Shown here piece after piece: positions 1 to 9,841 of a DNA stretch of 64,000 bases. The stretch spans positions 27,472,878 to 27,536,877 of the forward strand of contig NC_085138.1 in the NCBI RefSeq assembly GCF_035046485.1. The letters run 5' to 3'. A program made the position numbers and the translations under genes. Position 1 is the stretch's first letter. The number at the start of each line of letters is the position of its first letter. This stretch comes from Aedes albopictus (lineage: Eukaryota > Arthropoda > Insecta > Diptera > Culicidae). The notes beneath the pieces are model-generated. The model did no database searches, was not told the origin of the DNA, and saw nothing but the letters and a program-made list of their open reading frames with translations.

Positions 1-1574
1 AACGCCAACTTTGTTGTGTTGATCACCTGCTTCTCCTCGCGCGATCGTTTTGAATAGATGGAGAAATTGATCCGTCCCGGCCGGAGTGAAAACGCCCATG
101 CCAAAGGGGCTGATCAGAACGAGGGGAGAGAGCTAGTGGTACGATTAATTCGCTTTTCAAGTACCCCCAACGGGCGGTACCCATTGAAAGGCGGTGGCCT
201 GACTGGTTATTAGGAGGTTATTAAGAATTCGAAACGCTGCTGTCTCGGTTGATCTGAGCCCGCAGGGACAGATCGATTTTCTTCTTTCACCTCGTTGTTG
301 GTTGGATAGTTTGATCTGGTTTATAGGAGAATTGAAAGTGAAAATCATCTACGTAGGTATAACACTTGCACCAATGTCGACCAGAGCCCGATTTCTCAGA
401 CGGTAAATGCGCAGCAAGTAGGCCTTGCAGACGACGATAGGGTCGATTCCCGTTCAATTCTGGAACTTTTCATTACAGAAACGTTCTTGACTTCCTTGGT
501 CACAGAGTATCTTCATGTCTGTCACACGAAAAATGGTCATTAGCAGAGGAAGCTTGATCTTTAACCCTTATCCTATTTCGTGGCCAACGGAGGGCTCAAA
601 ATGATCAACATTAATTTTCTTGAGTCTACTTGAGCGATGGTGCCGTGATTATAAAAAATAAACTCATTTCCATGGCCACCGAGATAACACGCCTCCACGT
701 ACAAAATCTTGTAGCTTGATTCCAGCGTTTCAGGTTTCAGTCTAGTTAGTTTCGTCAGAAAACCATATTCCGATACTATATCTGTCATCCCATTTTTTCA
801 CAGTCCGCCACATCCCATTGGGAATAACAAAAGAGCAAGGTAGAAACCTCTATTCAATAGGGTTCAAGTCCCCCTTCGAGGGGAAAGTGACAACTTTGTT
901 AACCAAACATTACCAGAAGGGCGTAGTCGTCTGCTCCCCCTGAGTACCAATGAACGATGACGGACGACAACGCGCAGCTTTGCATATCAAAGCGTGGAAA
1001 GTTAAACATATTGGAGACAACGTCAGGGTGAAAACCACTTGTAGAGTGCCACCACCGACTGGTGGTGCATCTTTGTTTGCAATTGTCCATCCTCTCTCTC
1101 GCCGCCGTTTGGCCTCTCTCCGCAGACTGGACGTTTGCGAGGTTCTGCGTCGGAAGCCGACCGTCAGTCGGTAAACAGTGATTATTATGGAAACCACGAG
1201 TTTCTATGTCATTATCATCTTTTCTCAGCTGCACAAGGCACAGTACCACTGCAGATAAGTGGGTATCGCATGCTACGGTTGGAGCCGCGTGATCGTGATC
1301 ATAGTAAGCCTTTCTTCGCCTGCACAGGTCGGTCGTCCGCCGTTCACGGTCAGGGTGAGGGCCATGGATGGTGGTGAAGACGGCAAGTGATTGGAAAGAA
1401 AAGTTTAGCCGCAGACTCATTGGCGACTAGATTGATTCATCGAAGAAAACGTTTTCCTCATTATCTAGGCCATTGGCAGGCTGAGTGCAGTTGGTATCTT
1501 TGATTTGTTTTTTTTTTCACAAATTCGAAACCATAAGTACAACAACTCATTCTACGATATCTTCTTGACCAATT
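1..1574. other. No gene recognised; unique-looking sequence
   Basis: Mixed-composition sequence without a recognisable protein family. A 173-codon minus-strand frame at 899-1420 overlaps frames on the other strand and matches nothing I know. A weak tRNA-like block near 375-465 has a B-box-like GGGTCGATTCCCGT, and another B-box-like string (GGGTTCAAGTCCCCC) lies near 858. These could be remnants of tRNA-derived SINEs, but no clear A box or target duplication supports that. Confidence 0.4.
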
Positions 1575-1790
1575 GGGTTCTTTAGGGGAATCCGGAATAT
1601 TTTATATTCGGATTCTCCACCCAAAAATTAGTCAAAATCCAGAAATTCATCATTTTTGGAGTGCGGGAACTATTTTTAAAATGCATTTAAAGTTTGTATG
1701 GGAAAAATTTTTTGTTCGGATCGAACTGTCATTTTATCGATTGAACTGTCATTCTATCCAAGAAAATTAATACTGTTTTCTTATTTTAAC
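1575..1790. repeat. Dispersed repeat fragment shared with 32.4-32.6 kb
   Basis: The string of motifs here (a 'TATTCGGATTCTCCACCC'-type block, AGTCAAAATCCAGAAATTCATC, TTTGGAGTGCGGGAAC, AAGTTTGTATGGGA) recurs in diverged form at about 32447-32560, inside an inverted-repeat element. This fragment is probably the interior of a decayed member of the same family. No termini are visible here. Confidence 0.45.
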
Positions 1791-1914
1791 CATCAAAACA
1801 AAGCTATTGGAATCCAATAAAACCACGTTATACTCAGAAAAATGAACTCTATCCATTAGGCTATAGAAAATAGCAATATTTTATTCACTAAACAACCCAA
1901 TCGCATCTATGCTT

Positions 1915-2230
1915 CCTGGGGGAGTTTCTGGAGTAATTTCAAGAAGAATTCCAATAGCAATCCCGAGATGAATTCCTTCGTAGTCCTACGTCAAAATCTT
2001 GGAGAAAACTTGTGAAGAATTCCTGATAGAATCCCGGGAGTAATTGCTAGAAGAATCTTCGTGGTTATCTTCTTAAAGAGAATTCTAAGGAGAATCCTGG
2101 AAAAAATCCAAGAGCAATCTCTGGAGGAAATCAAAAGCATATTCTAGAGAAATCTGTGAAGGAGTACGTGGGGAGATTCCTGAAGAAATACCAAGAGCAA
2201 TCTTAAAAAGACTGAGAAGAAGAGTTCTCG
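1915..2230. repeat. 12-bp degenerate satellite field (small)
   Basis: A run of GAATTCC/GAATCC/GGAG units at roughly 12-bp spacing, the same family as the large fields downstream. It has decayed more than the 4.3-6.7 kb field. It is not coding. Confidence 0.6.
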
Positions 2231-2503
2231 AATGAGTCAACTGAGGCGAATTTTCCACATAACGGTACTACCTAGTGTAATAATTTCATCCTCTTAATTT
2301 ATACCTATTAGCAGATAACTTTTGAACATCCTTGCAGAAAACATCAACATTGTATCTCAACGTTGATCTTAGGTATCGGCAAAACTAACTAATAATACAG
2401 CAGTGCCGTCTGGTGAAATAACTTTGAACTAGAAATCATTCAAATAGAAGGGTCACAGTCTTATGAACAATTTCGTCACAATTCTGTCATAGACACCAAC
2501 TTA

Positions 2504-2651
2504 GGGTCTGTGTCAATTGGCGAATTAAAATTAATTTTTACTTAAATTTGACAGTTCAACAACTAAAATTGACAGTTCTCCTAAGGAAATAATTATCGAA
2601 CTGTCAAGTTTAAGTGAAAATTAATTTTAATTCACCAATTGACACAGACCC
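2504..2651. mobile_element. Palindromic MITE, TTA target duplication
   Basis: A 148-bp element whose two halves are inverted copies over about 55 bp. It starts GGGTCTGTGTCAATTGG and ends with the complement (CCAATTGACACAGACCC). TTA (2501-2503) precedes it and TTA (2652-2654) follows it. A 3-bp TTA duplication with long inverted repeats is typical of PIF/Harbinger-derived MITEs. The superfamily call is inference because the element has no coding sequence. Confidence 0.8.
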
Positions 2652-2920
2652 TTAATATCTTTAAACTCGTTCGAGATGTCAGGGGAAAAAATTAGTTACA
2701 AATTGGAAGTGCATCTCGTGAAATAAGTCAAAAATCTTCAGTGCCACCAAGTGACTCAGTTCTGAAGTGAACGGTCCTCCAAGTAAGAAGTATTCATCTC
2801 GTGAACAATTTCTCTGAAGACTGTGTGTAAGAAAACTTCGTCATTAAACACTGTTAAACACTTAAGTACTCTCTGTGAGAAGATTTTTTTTTGTTCGTAT
2901 TAACGTGTATTTTAACTTAA

Positions 2921-3268
2921 GGCGAAACTGGAAGCATTTTCTCATTTTTTCGGTTTTTAATTTTTATTAAATAACGAAACAATATTTTCAAAATCGGTTT
3001 TCGTACACATGTAGAGTATGAATCAAGGTATCTTCTGAATTTTTTTGAGGTGCAAAATGTTTTCCATTTTTGCAAAAACCATTTTTATGTGAAATTTTGT
3101 TCAAAAATGGTTTCTGAAAAAACGAAAAGCATTTTCCACTACAAAAAAAATCAGAAGATACCTTGATCCATACTCTACATGTGCACGAAAAACGATTTTG
3201 AAAATATTGCTTCGTTATTCAATAAAAAATCAAAAACCAAAAAGTGAGGAAATGCTTCCAGTTTCGCC
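2921..3268. mobile_element. TTAA-flanked MITE, copy 1
   Basis: The inverted repeat begins GGCGAAACTGGAAGCATTT and the right end mirrors it. The arms extend about 150 bp each with AT-rich complementary sequence. TTAA lies immediately outside both ends (2917-2920 and 3269-3272), the insertion signature of piggyBac-type transposases. A shorter relative lies at 41393-41477. It is non-coding, so any mobility would need a transposase supplied in trans. Confidence 0.8.
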
Positions 3269-3368
3269 TTAAATGCTACCCGAGCAGAAGAAAATATCAA
3301 CAGCATAATATAATATGTTATTTTGGCTTAATAACTGAAAAATGGAATCAGTAATTTTTATGTTATTA

Positions 3369-4273
3369 GGGGATGACCAAAGTGTTTGGAATAGGCAACT
3401 TTTTTTTTCTCTCTCAAAAAAGTTCAACATGCTATAACTTTTCATAGAGTGCATCAAAAAATCTCAAATTTTGACTGTTTGTCAGCCTATTATATGTGCA
3501 TCATTGGTACAAATTTGGGCTCGATTGATTAATCTTTCGCAAAGTTAGGACCGTTCGGGTAAAACACTACTCATTTTTGAGCTGTCATATCTCGGAAACC
3601 AGTGAACCGAATTGAATGAAATTTTGAACGTACACTAACAATATATAAATGCTTCACAAACTATTAAAACATAGATACTTTTTGAACGTAAAAAAAAGTT
3701 ATAATGGATTGACACTTTTTGGATATTTCTCGAAAAAATGTATTTTTTTACGTCAATGTCAATAAATTTTAGTGTTGATGTCCAAAGATTTTCCACTTCT
3801 GTTCTCAAGTTATCTTTAATCAGATATATTAGAGCCTATTTAGATTAAAGGAAGAACACACTTAGTAATTTTTGTGTGGTATTGTAAATTTGACTTATTT
3901 TCCTCTATATGGTTAAACATTTCAACCCGGTATAACTTGATTCGCCGTGAGAAAATATTACATTTTATAACGTTGTATTAAGTATCAATATATTGTTGAT
4001 AAACGTTAAAAAATTCATTCAATTCGGTTCACTTGTTTCCGAGATATGACAGCTCAAAAATGAGTTGTCTAAAAAATAGTGTTTTACACGAACGGTTCTA
4101 ACTTCGCGAAAAATTATTCAATCGAGCCCAAATTTGTACCAATGATGCACATATAATAGGTTGACAAACAGTCAAAATTTGAGATTTTTTGATGCACTCT
4201 ATGAAAAGTTACAGCATGTTGAATTTTTTTGTGGAAAAAAAAGTTGCCTATCCCAAACATTTTGGCCATCCCC
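3369..4273. mobile_element. Long-inverted-repeat (foldback-like) DNA element
   Basis: About 250 bp on the left (3369-3620) reappears inverted on the right (4020-4273). The shared blocks include GGGGATGRCCAAA at the tip, a run around CATAGAGTGCATCAAAAAATC, and CCGAGATATGACAGCTC at the inner edge. Small mirror-image reading frames in the two arms confirm the inversion. The ~400-bp middle is AT-rich without a transposase. No clear target duplication is visible. Likely a non-autonomous element. Confidence 0.7.
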
Positions 4274-4324
4274 TGTATGTAAGCCATAGTCGAAGTGGTA
4301 AACGCACAACTTTGAATGGCCATG

Positions 4325-6760
4325 CTGAGGATTGTTGGAGTTCCTTCGAGTATCTTTCCAAAATACTAAGCTTGAGAATAACTCCTCGAGGAATTTCAGA
4401 ATAAATTCCTAAAAGAAACTCTGAATCCATGGAGGATTTCCTGGATGATTCCTGAAGCAATTCTTGAAGGAATTCATGCAAGAATCGCTGTAGAAATTCT
4501 TGAAATAATTCCTGATCAAATCCGGGAGGAATTCTTGGAGAAGGTATCCTTAGGTGATTTTTTGGAGAAATGTCTGTAGAAATGGCCGTATGTATTGTGG
4601 AGGTATTCTTAAAGGAATCCCTGGATGAATCTCTATGGAGAAATTACTTGAGAAATCTCTAGAGAAATTCCTTGAGAAATCTCTAGAGGAATTTCTGGAA
4701 CAATCTCTGTATACATACCGTAGGGAATCCTTGAGGAATCTTTAAAGAACTCCTGGAGAATTTCCTTGTAGAACTACTGGAGGAATCTCTAGAGGAATTG
4801 CATGAGGTATCTCAAGAGGAATTCCTGTTGAAATCTCTAGAGGAATTCCTAGAGGAATCTCTAGAGAAATTTCTAGAGCAATTCCCGGACGAATTCCTGT
4901 AAGAATTTTTAGAGGAATCCATGTAGGAATTCCCAGAGGAATCCTGGAGGAATTTCTGAAAGAATCCCAAGAGGAAACATTGAAGAAATCGCTGAAATTC
5001 CAGAGGAAATCTTGAAGGAATCCTTAAAAGAGTGCGCAGAGTAACTTTTGGAGCAATTCCTGAGAAAACCCCAGGAGGAAGCTTGACAGCAATCCCAAGA
5101 GGAATTCCTAAATCTCTAAACAGTTCCTGGAAGAAGTATTAGATTAATTGCTGGAGGAGTTTCTGGAAAAAATCTATGAGGAATTCCTGAAGGAATCCCA
5201 AGAAGAGTTCTCGAAGGCATTTTCCTGGAAGTTGTTCCTCAAAGAATCACAGAAGGAATCCCCAGGTGAATCCCTGGAGGAATCTTGGAGAAATTTGTGT
5301 AGAAACCCTAAGATGAATCCCGGAAGCAATCCCATGAGGAATTCCTTAGGGAATCTCACGACAGCTTTCTTAGCGAGTATCTGGAGAAATCCCTGGATAA
5401 AAAATTGAAGAAATCCATGTCTGCCGTAATTACAAGACGAATTATTGAAGGAATACAGGTCGGAATGGATATCTGGGGAACGGAATAATCTATAAAGCTG
5501 AAATTTTGACATTTTGTCAAGACAACTTTCATTATAGATCAGTCAAAATTTCAGCTTCATGCTCCTAATGGATTTTTCAAAAGAAATTCCTGGATAATTT
5601 TTTTCTCTGAATAAAACCCTGAAAAAATCTCAGGAGGAGCCCCGAAAGCAATGCTGGGAGGAATTCCCCGAAAGAGGCTCTTGAGGAATCCTAAATGAAA
5701 TCTCAGCAGGAACCTTCGGAGAAATCCCCGAAGGAATCACAGCAGAAATCTTTGAGAGAAGCCCTGATGAATCCCGGTGGAATTACTGGAATCCCGGTGG
5801 AATTATTTTAGAAATTCCGGAAGATATACTAGAAGCAATTTCAGAAGTAGTTCCTGAAAGGTAGTAGTTCCTGGAGGAATCCTGGAGAAGTTTTTGGAGG
5901 AATACTGAAAGAAGGTTCTTCGAGGATTCTTGAAGGGTTTAAACAAGAACTTCTGAAGAAATCCCAAAGTAACTCTGGAAGAAGTTTTGCATGGAATTCT
6001 TGGAAGGAATCCCTAATAAAATTTTGGAAGGAGTTGCTAAAGGAATCTCGGAAGGAATTCCTGAAACAATCCCCGAAAGAACTACTGAAGGGATTCCGGA
6101 AAAAAATACGAGTCAGATTGATGAAAAAATCCCAGAAGGAACTCCATGTGTGATCTCAGAAGAAAATCCTTGAGGAATTAAAAAAATAACAACATTTTCC
6201 TTCAACAGCTCCTTCCGGGATTTCGTTATTCCAGGAATACCTACTGAAAGTCTTAAAAAAAAACTTCTGAAGTTATCCCAAAAGAGACTATTAGGAGAAT
6301 CTCGGATGGAACTCCTGGAGGATTCCCGAAACCCGATAGAAATCACTAGAATTCTCAGAAGGAGTTTCCGAAGGACCCCAAAAAGAATCTCAGACGGAGC
6401 TCCCCGAGGAACCGCAGAAGGAAATCCTAGAAGGATCCTAAAATAAATTTGCGGAGAAACCACGGTAGAAATTTCCGGAGGAATTTCACAGGAAAAATAA
6501 CTGTGGTAATCCTAGAAAGAATGCCTGGAGAAATCTCGGAATTATTTCCAGGAGAATTTTCAGAACTCCTGCAGTAACCGTAGAAATTATTCTTCAAGAA
6601 TCGCGGAAAAAATCCGTGGAAGAATCCCGGTAAGAATCTCTGGTTAGAGCTCTTTAAGGAATCCCAGACGGAACCTCTCTAGGAATCTCGCAAGAAACTC
6701 CTGGAGGAACCCCTCAGGGAACTTATTAAGGAAAACTAAATAAAACCGCAGATGAATTTC
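4325..6760. repeat. 12-bp degenerate satellite field
   Basis: About 2.4 kb of tandem, heavily mutated 12-mers with consensus GGAATTCCTGGA (for example near 4800-4920, successive units GAATCTCTAGAG, GAATTGCATGAG, GAATTCCTAGAG). The core GGAATTCC is its own reverse complement and the unit is four codons long, so many short frames stay open on both strands. These are not genes. A small hairpin interrupts the field at 5496-5556. Confidence 0.85.
5496..5556. repeat. Short hairpin inside the 12-bp field
   Basis: A perfect 15-bp inverted repeat (AGCTGAAATTTTGAC ... its complement at 5542-5556) separated by 31 bp. The surrounding sequence is satellite but this block is not, so it may be a tiny MITE or its remnant. 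Confidence 0.55.
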
Positions 6761-6761
6761 G

Positions 6762-7023
6762 GGGTCTCCAGTTAGCCTAGTGGTTAAGGCTATGGACCTC
6801 TAATCCGGAGACGGCGGATTCGATTCCCGTTCTGGTCGGGAAAATTTTCTCGACTCCCTGGGCATAGTGTATCATTGTCCTTGCCTCACAATATAGAAAT
6901 TCATGCAATGGCAGGCAAAGAAAGCGCTTCAATTAATAACTGTGGAAGTGCTAAAAAAACACTAAGTTGAAGCGAGGCAGGCCAAGTCCCAGTGGGGACG
7001 TAGAGCCACAAAGAAGAAAAAAG
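6762..7023 (+). mobile_element. tRNA-derived SINE (Feilai-like)
   Basis: A tRNA-like head with an internal RNA polymerase III promoter: an A box at TAGCCTAGTGG (about 6773) and a B box at GGATTCGATTCCC (about 6815). A ~180-bp unrelated body follows and ends in an A-rich AAGAAGAAAAAA tail. The organisation matches mosquito tRNA SINEs, and Feilai of Aedes is the named comparison I would make. The insertion splits a 12-bp satellite field. No clear target duplication was found. Non-coding; it would rely on LINE machinery. Confidence 0.75.
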
Positions 7024-8535
7024 TTAAATATCTGTAAGAAATCCCTGAGAGATCCAGAATAATTTTAACTCTGGAGGAATCGCAAAGGATGTCTCGGAGG
7101 ATTCCCGGATGGAACTCCTGTGGAATCCAAGAAGGACCGTACCTTACCATAGTTTCTTTTGAGATTGCAATCTGGGATTTCTCTAGGAATTATTTGTGAG
7201 ATTCCTCCAGCGAGAAATTTCCATGAACATGGGACTATTATGCTGCAGCCGGCATTCCAGGAGTTCCATCAGAATTTTCTCCATGATTTTCATCTAAGAT
7301 TCCACCAGGAATTCCCTTTGAGACCCCTTTCTTTAGGATTTCTCTAGGTGTTCCTTTTGTGATTCCTCAAGGAGTTTTTTTTTTGAAATTCCTGTATGAG
7401 TTTCCTCCGGGGTGGGTTACTTCTGAGATTTTGCCAAGAGTTTTAGCCGGGACGTTTCCCGGGATTCCTTCAAGAGTTTATTCAGGAATTCCTTCTGGGA
7501 TTCGATCCAGTATTCATTCCGAGATTCCTCCAGGAAGTCGATTTGGGATTCTCCCAGGGATTGCTTCCGAGCGAACTGAGATTTATCCAGGAGTGAGATT
7601 ATTCCAGGATTTCTTTTTGGGATAGCTACGGGAACTCTTTCTCTGCTTATTTCTATAACGCCTTCCGGGATACCTTTGTCAACTACTTCCGGAGTTTCTC
7701 CTCAAACTCTTTGAGGGATTCCTTCTGTTATTTCTGCAGGTGTAACTGGAATGCCTGTGAAAGTTTATTCAGAAGTTCTCTCAGGTTTTACAAATAGAAA
7801 TCCTTCCAAGAGTTTATTGAGGAATGCCTCCAAGTTTTTATGGAATTTCTCATGAAATTACTCGGTATGGAATTCTGCCATGAGTTCCATATAATATTCC
7901 TAAAGGACTTCCTTGAGGAGACACTTCAACCAGGCTCCAAAAAATCCTCAGAAGTTTCATCTGGATTTCCATCAATAGTGCCTTCTAAGATTGCATTTCT
8001 ATCGGAATTTCTACTAAGAATCCCAGAGAATATAAACTTCTGGACACATTCCAAGAGGATACTGGAAAAATCTTAGATAAATCCCGGAAGTAATTTTGAA
8101 GAAATCCCGTAAGAAATTTCTGTAGCAATCACAGAAAAAACTGCTTGAGACATCCGAGATGAAACCCCAGGAATCTTAGAAGATACTCCTAGAAGAATTC
8201 TGGGGAGAAGATTCTTGTAGGAATTTCTTTGAGGATTTGTGGAGAAAGCTTGGAAAAGTTTGGGGGAGGGGAGCGGTCTAGAAAAGTGTGACAGTACCTG
8301 TATTGGGTATAGGAAAATTGCGTGACAGAGGGGGGAGAGGGGGTCTAGTAACCACGAAAAACGATGGACGTAATATTTGAATCTTCCCCAGGAGAGGAAT
8401 CGTTGGAGGAATGCCGAAGAAGTCCCAGGAAGAATCCCTAAAATGATTCATAGAGGTATCCCGGAAAAAAACTCCTTGAGGCATCTCAGGTAGAACCTGC
8501 GCAGGAATTCCAGATAAAAGTGTGGGATAAGTCAA
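7024..8535. repeat. 12-bp degenerate satellite field with polarity changes
   Basis: Continuation of the 12-mer field beyond the SINE. From about 7165 to 7830 the complementary phase dominates (GGGATTCCTCCAGGAATT type), and from 7840 onward the other phase returns. A less repetitive G-rich block lies at 8260-8370. The short frames here (GIPSGIP-like or EFL-like translations) are satellite artefacts. Confidence 0.8.
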
Positions 8536-8539
8536 CGTT

Positions 8540-8705
8540 TAATTGCTTTGACATTTATGTACACAACAGAAACATGTGTTCGATGAACAAAATGAGAATA
8601 AAATTGTGAAAAGAAAACCACGTGATCCGGTGGGAATTGAACCCACGACTCCCAATTCGTTAGACGGGCGCTTCTTTCCACCAAGCTATGGAGCCACTTA
8701 AGCAT
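8540..8705 (-). mobile_element. tRNA-derived SINE or pseudo-tRNA, minus strand
   Basis: On the minus strand, TAGCTTGGTGG (A box) is followed by GTGGGTTCAATTCCCAC, a perfect 5-bp T-arm with a B box. An AAC-like anticodon loop is visible, but the acceptor arms do not pair, so this is not a working tRNA. The AT-rich tail runs leftward from about 8630. The ends are approximate because no target duplication was found. Confidence 0.55.
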
Positions 8706-8865
8706 CTCCTTCCCCTGAAGGCACAGAACTGAACTCGATTCCACTAATGCACATGATTTGTTTTTTTTTTTACAATCCATAAGTCTCCTTCGGATGGAAT
8801 TAGATAAACATTTACACGTGCCTGTTGTGTGAGACATATAGATGTTCATCTAATATTGCTAATTT

Positions 8866-9157
8866 AGAGAAAACTTTCCGTTTTACGGTAGAACGAAAAG
8901 CTACCGCAGCTGTCAGACTACTGAGTTTCACGAGGTATCATCGATCTACCTTAGCGAGCCCTAGCGATGCCTTGGATATCCTTGGATACGACGCCGATGA
9001 TCATTGTTTGTTGTTGGTTTTCAGTTCAATTCACCTTGTAAGCATGCTTTGATTTGGCCTTCAGTTTCAATGATAGGATGATTTTCAAGCCTGCGGTAGG
9101 ACTTTGACAGCTGCGGTAGAACTCGGCGGCTACCGCAGAGTGGAAATTTTTCTAAAA
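8866..9157. mobile_element. Inverted-repeat element with ACCGCAGCTGTCA arms
   Basis: The left arm (8866-8930, TTAGAGAAAACTTTCCG ... GCTACCGCAGCTGTCAGA) is mirrored by the right arm (9095-9157, TGACAGCTGCGGTAGA ... GGAAATTTTTCTAAA). The arms are about 60 bp and diverged. The middle is non-coding. A decayed MITE is the simplest reading. Confidence 0.55.
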
Positions 9158-9385
9158 ATCCGCAATATACAACTTGGTACAGAATTTTAGAATACCAGGT
9201 ACAGATGTAAAAACGTCAAAGAATTTTGAGCTTCTGGAACAAATATAAATGTGGCAATGATTCTCAGCACAGCTCAGCTCAAGCATTCGTCACTCCTTTT
9301 TCGAAAAATGAAAAGCAGTTTTTGCTGTAAACCAAAATAATGCCCACGGAAATGTATTCACTGTATTCCATTCTTAATGTGGAAT

Positions 9386-9839
9386 CCTGACTAGAAAATT
9401 ATATCAAGTTTATATCATATTGTGTTATGATGTTATAATATTTTTCTATAACTTATTATTTTATAAACTAGATGCAGGATGATGTTAAAATAACTAAAAT
9501 TGTAACAAAAACTGCAAGGGGCTAATCAAGATAATAACCTATTTTGATATAATCAGATCAACATTATAACAAATTGTGATATGAATTTCTGCCTCGGTAT
9601 TGCTATTTTGTATCAAAGTTTGATATAATTTTGTAATATTGTTTTCCAAATGTCGAAGACTCAAAACTAAACTATAACACAATGAATTATCAAACAACAT
9701 TTATAACATAATGTGATATAATTGAGTTACATTATTGTGAAAACATCAAGGATGTTGAACATGATTATATCACAATGAGTTATAAGTATCATGGTTTGTT
9801 AGAATTGTGTTATATTTTTGTTACAATTCTCTAGTCGGG
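9386..9839. mobile_element. MITE with CCYGACTAG termini, AT duplication
   Basis: The left end CCTGACTAGAAAATTATA mirrors the right end (TACAATTCTCTAGTCGGG). AT flanks both sides (9384-9385 and 9840-9841). The interior is packed with TATAAC and GTTATA motifs in both orientations (about 9420-9790), giving many potential hairpins. No coding sequence. Confidence 0.7.
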
Positions 9840-9841
9840 AT

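Noticed and set aside
899..1420. 173-codon minus-strand frame
   Set aside because: No recognisable domain, and it overlaps other frames on both strands. It may be chance in a GC-richer stretch.
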